NCBI RefSeq assembly: GCF_002251435.1
Contig: NZ_NPJI01000103.1
Location: 1-64,000 of the forward strand
From: Prevotella sp. P2-180
GTDB taxonomy: Bacteria > Bacteroidota > Bacteroidia > Bacteroidales > Bacteroidaceae
Direction of reading: 5' to 3'
DNA length: 64,000 bases
Shown here: positions 44,311 to 53,176 of the stretch, piece after piece
Layout: every line of letters begins with the position of its first letter
Position numbering within the stretch: position 1 is the first letter of the stretch
Notes under the pieces: generated by a model
The model's input: only the letters and a program-made list of their open reading frames with translations
The model's database searches: none
Told to the model about the DNA's origin: nothing
Made by a program: the position numbers and the translations under genes

Positions 44311-45453
44311 ATGAAGACATTTATCACTATCTTATTACTTTTAGCCACCTTTTATAATATATATGCAGCCGAAAACATCCTTCGCATAAAAGGAAACATT
44401 TCGGGCATTACCAACGACACACTCATAGTGCAGCTTATCGACATCGAGACAAGCCGCATGACAGAAAGCAAGACTTGCCGTACGGAAGGCGGCAACTTCG
44501 ATATATCCATACCTACCGAAAAGGTGTCATATCTCGCCATCACATACAAGACATTGTCGGAAGGCAAGACCACAAAGAAAGACCTTTCTTACATAGCCGT
44601 GCCCGGCGAGGAACTCATTATCAACTCCACCGCAGAAGGCATCTGCGTTGAAGGCACCCAATTCTATAACGACTACAAGCAGTTTGAAGTCTTCAACAAA
44701 ACCTTTCAGACTAAATGGCGACAACTTAATCTCGACTTCGCCTCTCAAAGAGACATGCCGGGAGCTAACGTCGACTCTCTGAAACAGGTGTTTTCCGGCA
44801 AGGCTGATGCCATGCGCCACACCATATCTGAAGAGGCGATGGACTATATCAGAAAGAACCCATCGTCGGAGATTTCCATCGTGATGCTTAACAACGTTTT
44901 CTGCACCGACATCGACCATGCCTCCACACTGCTTGACTCCACGGCACGCAATGGTCGCTTCAAGGCCTACATCGACTTCTTGGTGAAGAAAGCACACACC
45001 GATGCCGTGCGCCTTAAAGCAAGCAAAACCATAAAGGAAGGCAACTTCGCTCCCGACTTCACCCTCACCGACATCAACGGCAACAAACTCACGCTCTCGT
45101 CGCTTCGCGGCAAATATGTCATACTCGACTTCTGGGGTTCTTGGTGCGGTTGGTGCATCAAAGGCATGCCGGAGATGAAGAAGTACTACGAAAAATACCG
45201 CGACCGAATGGAGATTCTCGGCATTGCGTGCAACGACAAGGAGCCCAAATGGAAGGCTGCCGTAGAAAAACACCAACTCCCATGGCTTCATGTACTAAAC
45301 GGCACTCCTGACGACGTGACGGCACAATACAACATCACTGGATATCCAACAAAGATAGTACTCGACTCGGAAGGACGAATACTGAAAATCGTTTCTGGAG
45401 AGTCACCTGAATTCTATACTTTCATCGATGAGAGGGTAGAAGGTGGAAGGTAG
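44311..45453 (+). CDS. TlpA-like thioredoxin-fold protein, CGWC type (DUF4369 N-domain)
   Basis: 380 residues from MKTFITILLLLATFYNIYA, a signal peptide. The N-terminal DUF4369-like domain (LRIKGNISGITNDTLIVQL) is followed by a helical middle and a C-terminal thioredoxin domain with FWGSWCGWC (Cys279, Cys282) and cis-proline TGYPTK. The CGWC active site is unusual compared with the CGPC of the paralogue at 32349. It precedes the C10 protease gene by 48 bases, which include a short GGTAGAAGGT tandem repeat. Likely a periplasmic thiol-redox partner. Confidence 0.88.
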   Translation: MKTFITILLLLATFYNIYAAENILRIKGNISGITNDTLIVQLIDIETSRMTESKTCRTEGGNFDISIPTEKVSYLAITYKTLSEGKTTKKDLSYIAVPGEELIINSTAEGICVEGTQFYNDYKQFEVFNKTFQTKWRQLNLDFASQRDMPGANVDSLKQVFSGKADAMRHTISEEAMDYIRKNPSSEISIVMLNNVFCTDIDHASTLLDSTARNGRFKAYIDFLVKKAHTDAVRLKASKTIKEGNFAPDFTLTDINGNKLTLSSLRGKYVILDFWGSWCGWCIKGMPEMKKYYEKYRDRMEILGIACNDKEPKWKAAVEKHQLPWLHVLNGTPDDVTAQYNITGYPTKIVLDSEGRILKIVSGESPEFYTFIDERVEGGR

Positions 45454-45501
45454 AAGGTGGAAGGTAGAGACCTGAATACTTTAGTAACTGAGTAATAAAG
45501 A

Positions 45502-46833
45502 ATGCTTAATATGAAACACTTAATATGTTCACTACTGGCAGCCACGGTAGTATCCAGCTATGCCGCCGACAACGACAAGGCACTTGAAACTGCGGCCCTG
45601 TTTCTTGGGGCAGACACCAAGGAAATGACACTTTGCTACACTGCCACCGGGCCAGCCACAACAAGAGCAATAAAGGCGGAACCGGCTCTGTATGTATACA
45701 ACCGCAACGGCGGAAAAGGATTTGTCGTGGTGTCGGCCGACGAAAGCAACACTATTCTCGCCTACTCCACCGAAAACACCTTCGATGCCAGCGAAATGCC
45801 TCCTGCATGCAAGGAATGGATAGACAGTTATACCCACGGCACTACAAAACTCACTATTTCTGCCGATGCCATCAAGCCTCTGCTCAAGTCTACCTGGGGA
45901 CAAGGTTTCCCATACAACATGAAGTGTCCGATGGAACGTCGGTCTGGATATGAAGGCAAACAATGTCTTACTGGATGTGTACCTACTGCCATTGCCCAGG
46001 TAATGTACTATTACCAATATCCTGAACGCCCCACCGGTTCGGTGTTCTATTACGACAGCAAGCAAAGCACATGGAGGGAACTTGACTTCGACAAACAGCC
46101 GAAATTCGACTGGGAGAACATCAACGACGAATACGAGACCACTCCCACCATAGAACAATGCACCGCCGTAGCCGACCTCTTCGTCAGTGTCACCCATGCA
46201 TCAAAGGCAGACTTTGGCTACGACGTGACACTCGCCACGCCCCAAAGCTCGGTAGCACGCATGGCAGACTATTTCGGCTATTCCAAAGACATAACACATC
46301 ACGAGCGAAGCAACTATGACGATGACACATGGGCATCGCTCATCATTGCCGAACTGGAGGCTGCACGACCTGTAATCTACAGAGGAGCGAACTCTACAAT
46401 AGGTCACACCTTCGTGTGCGACGGCTACGACGGCAACGGCATGTTCCACATCAACTGGGGATGGCGTGGAAAGTCAGACGGCTATTATTCTCTCTCTGCC
46501 CTCAATCCAACAGACCAGGGCGAAGGTGGTTCCGACGATGGCTACAATAACGGACAAGCCATGGAATGTGGCATTCAACCAGCATCGTCGACAGGCATAG
46601 AGGGCAGCCTTGCCACCTCGCCTGAGGTCAAATTCCATCGCAATGCCGACGGGTCATGGCTGGTGACATCAGCAAAGACCATCACCTCTGTAGAACTCTT
46701 TTCTTCAGACGGCAGGACTCTCTTCTCCTCAAGCAATGAAGGGAACACAGTCACCCTTCCCGCCACCTACAATGGCTACGGCATACTGCGCATTATCACT
46801 TCTGAAAAAGAAACAATAAGAAAAGTCAAATAA
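45502..46833 (+). CDS. C10-family cysteine peptidase (streptopain-like), secreted
   Basis: 443 residues; the start could be the ATG at 45511. A signal peptide (MKHLICSLLAATVVSSYA) is followed by a propeptide-like region with GGKGFVVVSADE. The catalytic Cys159 lies in TGCVPTAIAQVMYYY, and the catalytic His is about residue 302 in GHTFVCDGYDG, with downstream NWGWRG. A C-terminal beta domain follows; its end resembles a short sorting-type tail (TIRKVK) but is not a clear T9SS domain. It lies 9 bases before the SusC gene, implying that it produces peptides for that importer. Confidence 0.92.
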   Translation: MLNMKHLICSLLAATVVSSYAADNDKALETAALFLGADTKEMTLCYTATGPATTRAIKAEPALYVYNRNGGKGFVVVSADESNTILAYSTENTFDASEMPPACKEWIDSYTHGTTKLTISADAIKPLLKSTWGQGFPYNMKCPMERRSGYEGKQCLTGCVPTAIAQVMYYYQYPERPTGSVFYYDSKQSTWRELDFDKQPKFDWENINDEYETTPTIEQCTAVADLFVSVTHASKADFGYDVTLATPQSSVARMADYFGYSKDITHHERSNYDDDTWASLIIAELEAARPVIYRGANSTIGHTFVCDGYDGNGMFHINWGWRGKSDGYYSLSALNPTDQGEGGSDDGYNNGQAMECGIQPASSTGIEGSLATSPEVKFHRNADGSWLVTSAKTITSVELFSSDGRTLFSSSNEGNTVTLPATYNGYGILRIITSEKETIRKVK

Positions 46834-46842
46834 TCACACCAG

Positions 46843-49800
46843 ATGAAAAAAACAACATTGACAAAAGCAGCCGCCATCACTTGTATGGCTCTCATCACGG
46901 CTTTACCCGCCAAAGCTGCAGAAGACACCACAGGCGAAGGCATGAACAGCCCTGCAGCTACAGCCTTCTACCTGAAAGGCAAGGTGCTCGACGATACAGG
47001 CGAACCTCTCACCGGTGCCGTAGTAAAGATAAAGGGCACTGACACTGGAGTACTCACCGACCTCAACGGCAACTTCTCCATTCCCGTAACCAAACAAGGA
47101 CGCTACACGCTCAACATCACCTTTGTCGGAATGACCGCCTTAGAAACTGCCGCCACCACTACAAAGGCCATCGTGGTGAAGATGGAGGCCGACAGCAAGG
47201 TGCTCGACGAGGTAGTGGTATCCGGCTTCCAGACCATCTCACGCGAACGCAACACCGGGTCTGCCGTAATCGTAAACAGCGAGAAACTCAATAAGATACA
47301 GGCCACCACACTTAGCTCGAAACTCGAAGGCATGACACCCGGACTCACTATCTACAACGGAGACATGAGCATTCGAGGCACATCTTCATTTGCCGTAAGC
47401 GGCACTCCACTGCTCGTCATCGACGGACAGCCTGCCACCGGCATATCAATAGACAACATCAACCCGGAGATAATAGACCAAGTGACGGTACTAAAGGATG
47501 CCGCTGCCACATCTCTCTATGGTGTGAGGGCATCTAACGGCGTGATAGTCATCACCACAAAAAACGCCGCCAAGGACAAGCTCGACATCAACGTCTCCGC
47601 CAACTACTACCTCAAGCCCCTACCGTCGCTAAGCTACAAGCACTACGCCTCCACAAGCGATATCATCGACCTTGAGGAAGAGTTCCTTCTCTCCGACCCC
47701 GACTACCAGGCAAACCCTCTCGCCTACTTCAACACACTTACCAACAAGTCGAACGCCACCTTCATGACCCAGGTAGACATGATATACTACCGACTTGCTA
47801 AAGGAGAAATAGACCAAGCCGGAGCAAAAAGCGCCATCGACGCCTTACGCAACTACGACTACCGAAAAGAATACCGCGACAAACTACAGCAGATGGCCAT
47901 CACCCAGGACTACAGCGTGTCGGTGTCAAAGGGAGGCGACAAATACAACTTCTTCGCCTCTGGACGACTCAGGAGCAACGGCATGTACACAAAGTTCAAC
48001 GACAACAATACAGCACAGCTATACCTCAAAAACGACCTGCAGGTGGCACCATGGTTTAAGCTGACCTTAGGTGCCGACCTCTCTGTGCTGAAGAGCAAGT
48101 ACACACAGGCCTCATACCTCGGATATGCCAACGCCATGCCCTACGACCGCCTCTACAACGACGACGGCTCATTGGCCTACAGATATCCCTACAACCAAGT
48201 GCTCGCCACATCATTCGACAATGCCCAAGGACTACAGCCCATGGGCTACAATGCCGTGGAGGAGTCGGGGAATAACATCGCCAAGACCGACAACACCTAT
48301 ATGAAATACTTCGCCCAGACCGACTTTAAAATCGTAAAAGGCCTTGGGCTCGAATTGAAGTTCCAATACGAGAAACGCATGATTGACCAAGAGGAATACG
48401 ACGAGGCAGACTCGTATATGATGAGAAGTCTCGTAAACGAGTTCACCTCAACCAACACCGACGGCACCTACACCTACAACATTCCGCAGGGAGGCCGCCT
48501 CTACAGCGTGAGTGCCAACTACAGCTACTACAACCTCCGCGGTCAGTTCAACTACAACACAACCATTGCCTCAAAACACGACATCACGGCATTGCTTGGT
48601 GGTGAAATACGCGAAGACAACTACCGCTCCTGGAGCTCCGAACGCTTTGGCTACGACGACCAAAAGCTCACCTACTCACAGGTGGACTGGCAGACCCTTT
48701 CACGCGACGGCGTAGTGGGACAACTGTACTCCAGCGTGCGCCGCCGTGCCGAAAACCTTTCTGTGTCAGAAATCAAACACCGCTACGTGTCAGCCTATTT
48801 CAATGCCGGCTACACCTACGACCAACGCTATGCCTTCAACGCCAGTGTGAGAATAGAACAGGCAGACCTCTTCGGCACCGACCCGAAATACCGCTATCGC
48901 CCGTTGTGGTCGGTGGGTGCCAGCTGGAACGCCAACAAGGAGGAGTTTATGAAGCAGTTCTCATGGATAAACCTCCTGAAGTTGCGACTCACCTACGGTA
49001 TTACAGGTAACGTAGACCAAAGCTCGTCGCCCTACCTCCTCGCCGGATTCGCCACCACCCTCCACTCCGGAGCTCCGGTAACGATGATACTCACTCCGCC
49101 AAACAGCTCATTACGCTGGGAGAAGACATCCACCTTCAACGTTGGTATCGACTACCGCTTCCTCGGCAAGCTGTCAGGAAGCATCGACTTCTACCGCCGC
49201 TATAGCTCCGACTTGCTCGTAAACAAGAGCATCGACCCCTCGCTCGGCTTCAACGGCATGGCAAAAGCCAACAACGGCGAGATGAAAAACGTGGGAGTGG
49301 AATTCGTGGCCACTTACGACTGGCTGAAACACAAACAGACAAGTCTCTCAACCACCTTTTCCGCCGCATACAACAGCAACACCATTGAGAAAGTGGACTA
49401 CGAGCCCACCGACGCCATCGACATGATACAGTCGCCTGCAAGCAACTATCGCGTTGGCGACACCTATAAGTCTGTATACGCCTACCGCTATGCTGGACTG
49501 ACCTCCGACGGCAATCCCTCAGTATACGACGAAAGCGGCAACATAGTGTCTATCAGCCCGGTAAGAAGCGCCGATGCTGTGGTTTGTGTAGGACAGCTCA
49601 CTCCGAAGTGGAGCGGCGCACTGTCGATGGACTTCAGATACAAAAACCTCGGTCTGTTCCTCAAGGCAGTATACTACACAGGTCACTCACTGCGCGACGA
49701 TGTGGTGACACTCTACGACTCATATAACACCATAAGAAACGGAGCCATAGGCGAAGACATCGTCAACCGATGGACCCCCACCAACACCGATACCGACATT

Positions 49801-50103
49801 CCCGCCATGGGTCTGCACTCCGACACCGGCGAGCGAAACTACCATTGGAAATATGCCGACGTCAATGTGGTCAGCGCATCGTTCATAAAGATGAGAAACA
49901 TCGGCGTCACCTACGACCTGCCCAAGACATGGCTCACGAAAATAGGAGTCAAGGGAGCAAGACTGAAACTACAGGTAGACAACGCCTTCCGCTGGACAGC
50001 CAACGATAAAGACATAGACCCAGAGGCATTCAATGCCAACAGCGGCACACGCAACGAGGCTGTAATGCCAAGCTATATCTTAGGTCTGAACATTCAATTC
50101 TAA
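46843..50103 (+). CDS. SusC/RagA-family TonB-dependent outer-membrane transporter
   Basis: 1086 residues, full length. A signal peptide ends near LPAKAAE. A carboxypeptidase-regulatory-like domain follows (YLKGKVLDDTGEPLTGAVVK), then the TonB box region VLDEVVVSGFQT, a plug with SIRGTSSF and LLVIDGQPA, and a long 22-strand barrel ending SYILGLNIQF. It pairs with the SusD gene 13 bases downstream. With the C10 peptidase ahead and a TlpA protein behind, peptide import is more likely than glycan import. Confidence 0.95.
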   Translation: MKKTTLTKAAAITCMALITALPAKAAEDTTGEGMNSPAATAFYLKGKVLDDTGEPLTGAVVKIKGTDTGVLTDLNGNFSIPVTKQGRYTLNITFVGMTALETAATTTKAIVVKMEADSKVLDEVVVSGFQTISRERNTGSAVIVNSEKLNKIQATTLSSKLEGMTPGLTIYNGDMSIRGTSSFAVSGTPLLVIDGQPATGISIDNINPEIIDQVTVLKDAAATSLYGVRASNGVIVITTKNAAKDKLDINVSANYYLKPLPSLSYKHYASTSDIIDLEEEFLLSDPDYQANPLAYFNTLTNKSNATFMTQVDMIYYRLAKGEIDQAGAKSAIDALRNYDYRKEYRDKLQQMAITQDYSVSVSKGGDKYNFFASGRLRSNGMYTKFNDNNTAQLYLKNDLQVAPWFKLTLGADLSVLKSKYTQASYLGYANAMPYDRLYNDDGSLAYRYPYNQVLATSFDNAQGLQPMGYNAVEESGNNIAKTDNTYMKYFAQTDFKIVKGLGLELKFQYEKRMIDQEEYDEADSYMMRSLVNEFTSTNTDGTYTYNIPQGGRLYSVSANYSYYNLRGQFNYNTTIASKHDITALLGGEIREDNYRSWSSERFGYDDQKLTYSQVDWQTLSRDGVVGQLYSSVRRRAENLSVSEIKHRYVSAYFNAGYTYDQRYAFNASVRIEQADLFGTDPKYRYRPLWSVGASWNANKEEFMKQFSWINLLKLRLTYGITGNVDQSSSPYLLAGFATTLHSGAPVTMILTPPNSSLRWEKTSTFNVGIDYRFLGKLSGSIDFYRRYSSDLLVNKSIDPSLGFNGMAKANNGEMKNVGVEFVATYDWLKHKQTSLSTTFSAAYNSNTIEKVDYEPTDAIDMIQSPASNYRVGDTYKSVYAYRYAGLTSDGNPSVYDESGNIVSISPVRSADAVVCVGQLTPKWSGALSMDFRYKNLGLFLKAVYYTGHSLRDDVVTLYDSYNTIRNGAIGEDIVNRWTPTNTDTDIPAMGLHSDTGERNYHWKYADVNVVSASFIKMRNIGVTYDLPKTWLTKIGVKGARLKLQVDNAFRWTANDKDIDPEAFNANSGTRNEAVMPSYILGLNIQF

Positions 50104-50116
50104 TATTGCAAAAGAA

Positions 50117-51604
50117 ATGAAACACCATAATTTATTTTTCTGCGGGACCATCATGGCCACAGCGGCAATGATCTGCTCCTGCGACGACTATCTCGACATC
50201 GTGCCAAAAGGAAAGGCACAACTCGAAACCACCGACGACTACTTAGGACTGCTCGAAGAAGTGTCGCCGTCATACGAACACTCTAACTTCTGGGCTATGA
50301 GCGGAGAATCGTCATGGAACAAAAGCGAGGAGCTCAAGGCTTATACCTATCCACTATGGTCTACGGCTTTCTTTTGGGACGAAAACTACGACCGTGCAGC
50401 CTACACCATTGAGAGTTCGCTCTACAATAACTGCTATGACCGCATCACACGATACAACGCCCTCGTCGACGGCATTGCCGACTCCAAAGGCAATGAGGCA
50501 GACAAGAAGACGGGACTGGCACAAGGCCGGATTATGCGCGCCTACAACTACTTCTTCCTTGTCAACACTTTCGCCCCACCCTACGACCCCCCCACAGCCT
50601 ACACCGACAACGGTATCATAGTACGCGAAAAAATGTTTGAGTCGATTGAAGAAGAAGGCGTACAGCAATCTGTGGGCTACACCTACGACTTCATCCAGAA
50701 AGACATCGACGCCGCCATAGACGACCTGCCCGACCGCGCCCTCAACAGTTTCCGCCCCGACAAGACCTTCGGCTACGCTTTGAAAGCCAAGGTACATCTC
50801 TACAAAAGGGAGTACGAGCAGTGTATCGACGCATGCGAAAAAGCACTCGAGGCAGCTAAAGCGGGCGGACACGAAATATGGGACATGACCGCCGACTACA
50901 AGAAATACGCACCACTGCTCATCCAGATGGGCTATCCTGATCAAGCCATCGACAATCCCGCTTACATGGGCATCAACGACTTTGTAGAAACAATATGGAA
51001 AAGCCGTGTCACCTATGGTTACGACGGGGCGGAACACTTGCTCTATCAATATGGCAATACCAAGGACGACCCATTCCCAATGTATGTCACCAAGGAAGTA
51101 CTCAACCTCTTCGAGCGCAATGCCGACCTTCGCTACCGCTATTGCATACGCTACAAAGCACAACACGACACAGCACCTGAAGGCTCTCAAGACTTCGCCA
51201 CCACAGGTATAAAATGGAATCCGTCGGGCATGCGTCTGTCTGAGGTCTACCTGATGCTCGCCGAATGCTATGCACGCAAGGCCACACCCGAAGCCATATC
51301 CCAAGCTATGCTATATCTTGAAACCCTGCGCTCAAAGCGTTGTGTGGCAGGACGCTATACCCACCTCTCCACTACCAACGCCACAGAAGCCCTGCGTTTC
51401 GTGCGCGAGGAACGCAAGCGCGAACTGTTCCTTACCTACAATGGCTTCTTCGACATGCGCCGCTTCTGCCATGAGTTTAACGAGACCGTAAGCAAGGAGT
51501 TTGAGGGCAAGACATATACCCTCTCCCCCACCTCCCATCTGCTTGTCTATCCATTCCCAGTGAAAGCCATGCAAAACAGTAATCTCAAACAAAACAGCAA
51601 ATGA
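50117..51604 (+). CDS. SusD/RagB-family surface lipoprotein
   Basis: 495 residues; lipobox ICSC followed by DDYLDIVPKG, the usual SusD start. TPR-like helices such as MRAYNYFFLVNTFAPPYDP and YALKAKVHLYKREYEQCIDACEKA, and the C-terminal REERKRELFLTYNGFFDMRRF, are typical. It caps the adjacent SusC barrel and captures substrate. Its stop overlaps the next start (ATGA at 51601). Confidence 0.94.
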   Translation: MKHHNLFFCGTIMATAAMICSCDDYLDIVPKGKAQLETTDDYLGLLEEVSPSYEHSNFWAMSGESSWNKSEELKAYTYPLWSTAFFWDENYDRAAYTIESSLYNNCYDRITRYNALVDGIADSKGNEADKKTGLAQGRIMRAYNYFFLVNTFAPPYDPPTAYTDNGIIVREKMFESIEEEGVQQSVGYTYDFIQKDIDAAIDDLPDRALNSFRPDKTFGYALKAKVHLYKREYEQCIDACEKALEAAKAGGHEIWDMTADYKKYAPLLIQMGYPDQAIDNPAYMGINDFVETIWKSRVTYGYDGAEHLLYQYGNTKDDPFPMYVTKEVLNLFERNADLRYRYCIRYKAQHDTAPEGSQDFATTGIKWNPSGMRLSEVYLMLAECYARKATPEAISQAMLYLETLRSKRCVAGRYTHLSTTNATEALRFVREERKRELFLTYNGFFDMRRFCHEFNETVSKEFEGKTYTLSPTSHLLVYPFPVKAMQNSNLKQNSK

Positions 51605-52953
51605 CAATGAAAAGATTTCTGATTATCGCTGCCCTCGCCATCTCTACGCTGACAGTCAAGGCCGGGAGTGCAGTGTTTAACATAAAGAATGCGGGCGGAA
51701 AGCCCGTGTTCTTCCAGCCACAAGACTCCAGCAAGTTTATCACAATAGCCTCACGTGACACCACCTTCAGCTATGGAGTAGACAAACCACGCTACTTCAA
51801 CCTCGTAATCGACGGTTCCCGATATTTACCGCTCTTCTGCACCCAAGGCAGCACCACCACTATAACTATTGCCGCCGACGGCACATCCACGCTCGACGGT
51901 ACGTTCAAGAGCGAAAACACGTTTATGCAGCAGCATCCGTTCAACTGCACCACACCGCAGAGCATAGCCCCCTACTCCCGCGAATGGACAGAATACAACG
52001 AAGAAGTCCTTGCCACACGTCTCAATGAACTACATGCTTCAGGCCTAAATGCCGAGTTCAAGAAAGTACATGCCGCATATCTCAGCAACACATTCCTCTA
52101 TCAGCGAATAAACGGAGCACAGACCTCGCTTACCTTCAGTCCGGAAATAAGCCAGAAGATAGAGCTTGCGCCCGACTATTATGACTTTCTGAAAGACGTG
52201 AAGTTCGACGACCCTCTGATGCTCAGCTATCCAAAATGGTTTGACACCATCGACAAGTCTTTTGAAGAGATGGAACGCCACGGCTTTATACCTACCTCAC
52301 CCGACAGCTATATGTCTGTCTATGCACGCAGCATCACCGACCCCACTCTGCGCTCCCAATACATCGTAAGCATGGTGGAACTATCACTGCGCAAAGGTTA
52401 CTATGCCGATGTCATCAACCAGTATGACGATTTGATTTCGCTCACTACAGACGATAGTCTGCGCAACCGTATGACAGAGCTGAAGGCAATGGCTGAAAAG
52501 GCAAAGGCTGCCGACAAGCTCATCGGAGCGCAACTGCCATTTTTCACGGGCAACACTGTCGACGGAAAGAGTTATACTCTTGCCGACTTCAAGGGCAAAT
52601 ACATCGTGTTAGACTTCTGGTTTACGGGCTGTGTGCCATGTAAGGCCGAGATGCCATACTACGACCGCCTCGCCGACGAATTGGCAGCCACCGGCATCCA
52701 GTTTCTCTCCATCTCGCTCGACACCGGCAACCAGCTCATGGCCACATGGAAGAAGATGATGACATCACGTGCCCCGTCGAATGTACTCTATCTCAATATC
52801 CCCGGCGGCTTTAAGTCAGACTTCATAAAGCAGACAGGCATCAAGTCGGTGCCGCGACTGATGATAGTGGATAAAGAAGGCACCATCATCGACTCCTGCG
52901 CCAAACGTCCTTCCGACCCGAAGCTGAAAGCCAAGCTGAGTAGCTTGAAATAA
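51601..52953 (+). CDS. TlpA-like thioredoxin-fold protein, CVPC type
   Basis: 450 residues; the ATG at 51601 overlaps the SusD stop, while the ATG at 51607 gives a slightly shorter product. Signal peptide MKRFLIIAALAISTLTVKA, an N-terminal DUF4369-like domain, a helical middle, and a C-terminal thioredoxin domain with FTGCVPC (Cys344, Cys347) and KSVPRL cis-proline. The Gly before the first Cys replaces the usual Trp. It is the last gene of the plus-strand cluster, coupled to SusD. Confidence 0.87.
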   Translation: MTMKRFLIIAALAISTLTVKAGSAVFNIKNAGGKPVFFQPQDSSKFITIASRDTTFSYGVDKPRYFNLVIDGSRYLPLFCTQGSTTTITIAADGTSTLDGTFKSENTFMQQHPFNCTTPQSIAPYSREWTEYNEEVLATRLNELHASGLNAEFKKVHAAYLSNTFLYQRINGAQTSLTFSPEISQKIELAPDYYDFLKDVKFDDPLMLSYPKWFDTIDKSFEEMERHGFIPTSPDSYMSVYARSITDPTLRSQYIVSMVELSLRKGYYADVINQYDDLISLTTDDSLRNRMTELKAMAEKAKAADKLIGAQLPFFTGNTVDGKSYTLADFKGKYIVLDFWFTGCVPCKAEMPYYDRLADELAATGIQFLSISLDTGNQLMATWKKMMTSRAPSNVLYLNIPGGFKSDFIKQTGIKSVPRLMIVDKEGTIIDSCAKRPSDPKLKAKLSSLK

Positions 52954-53015
52954 AGACGGATGAGAGCCCCTATTCCTATTCGTGGGCAAAAACAATTTCC
53001 CTCGTGGGAAAAAAA

Positions 53016-53061
53016 ACTTCCCCCGTGAGAGACAAATATTTCTCTCACGGGGGAAGTATTT
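53016..53061. terminator. Strong bidirectional terminator between convergent clusters
   Basis: Perfect 17-bp stem (53016-53032 with 53041-53057) around an 8-base loop, with A-rich sequence before and T-rich after. Two shorter CGTGGG...CCC units precede it at about 52981-53016. Confidence 0.9.
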
Positions 53062-53099
53062 TTACTGAAGTTCCCTACCAAAAATCCACCGCAATAGGA

Positions 53100-53120
53100 G
53101 GGTGAGTGTCTCACTCACCC
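53100..53120. terminator. Second hairpin between convergent clusters
   Basis: GGGTGAGTG-TCT-CACTCACCC, a perfect 9-bp stem with a 3-base loop and no T-run. It may back up the neighbouring terminator for the minus-strand transcript. Confidence 0.55.
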
Positions 53121-53176
53121 CATGCCGCAATGCAGCCGATTTAGTTTCTTTTGAGGCGAGGGGCGGTCAGCGCGCT

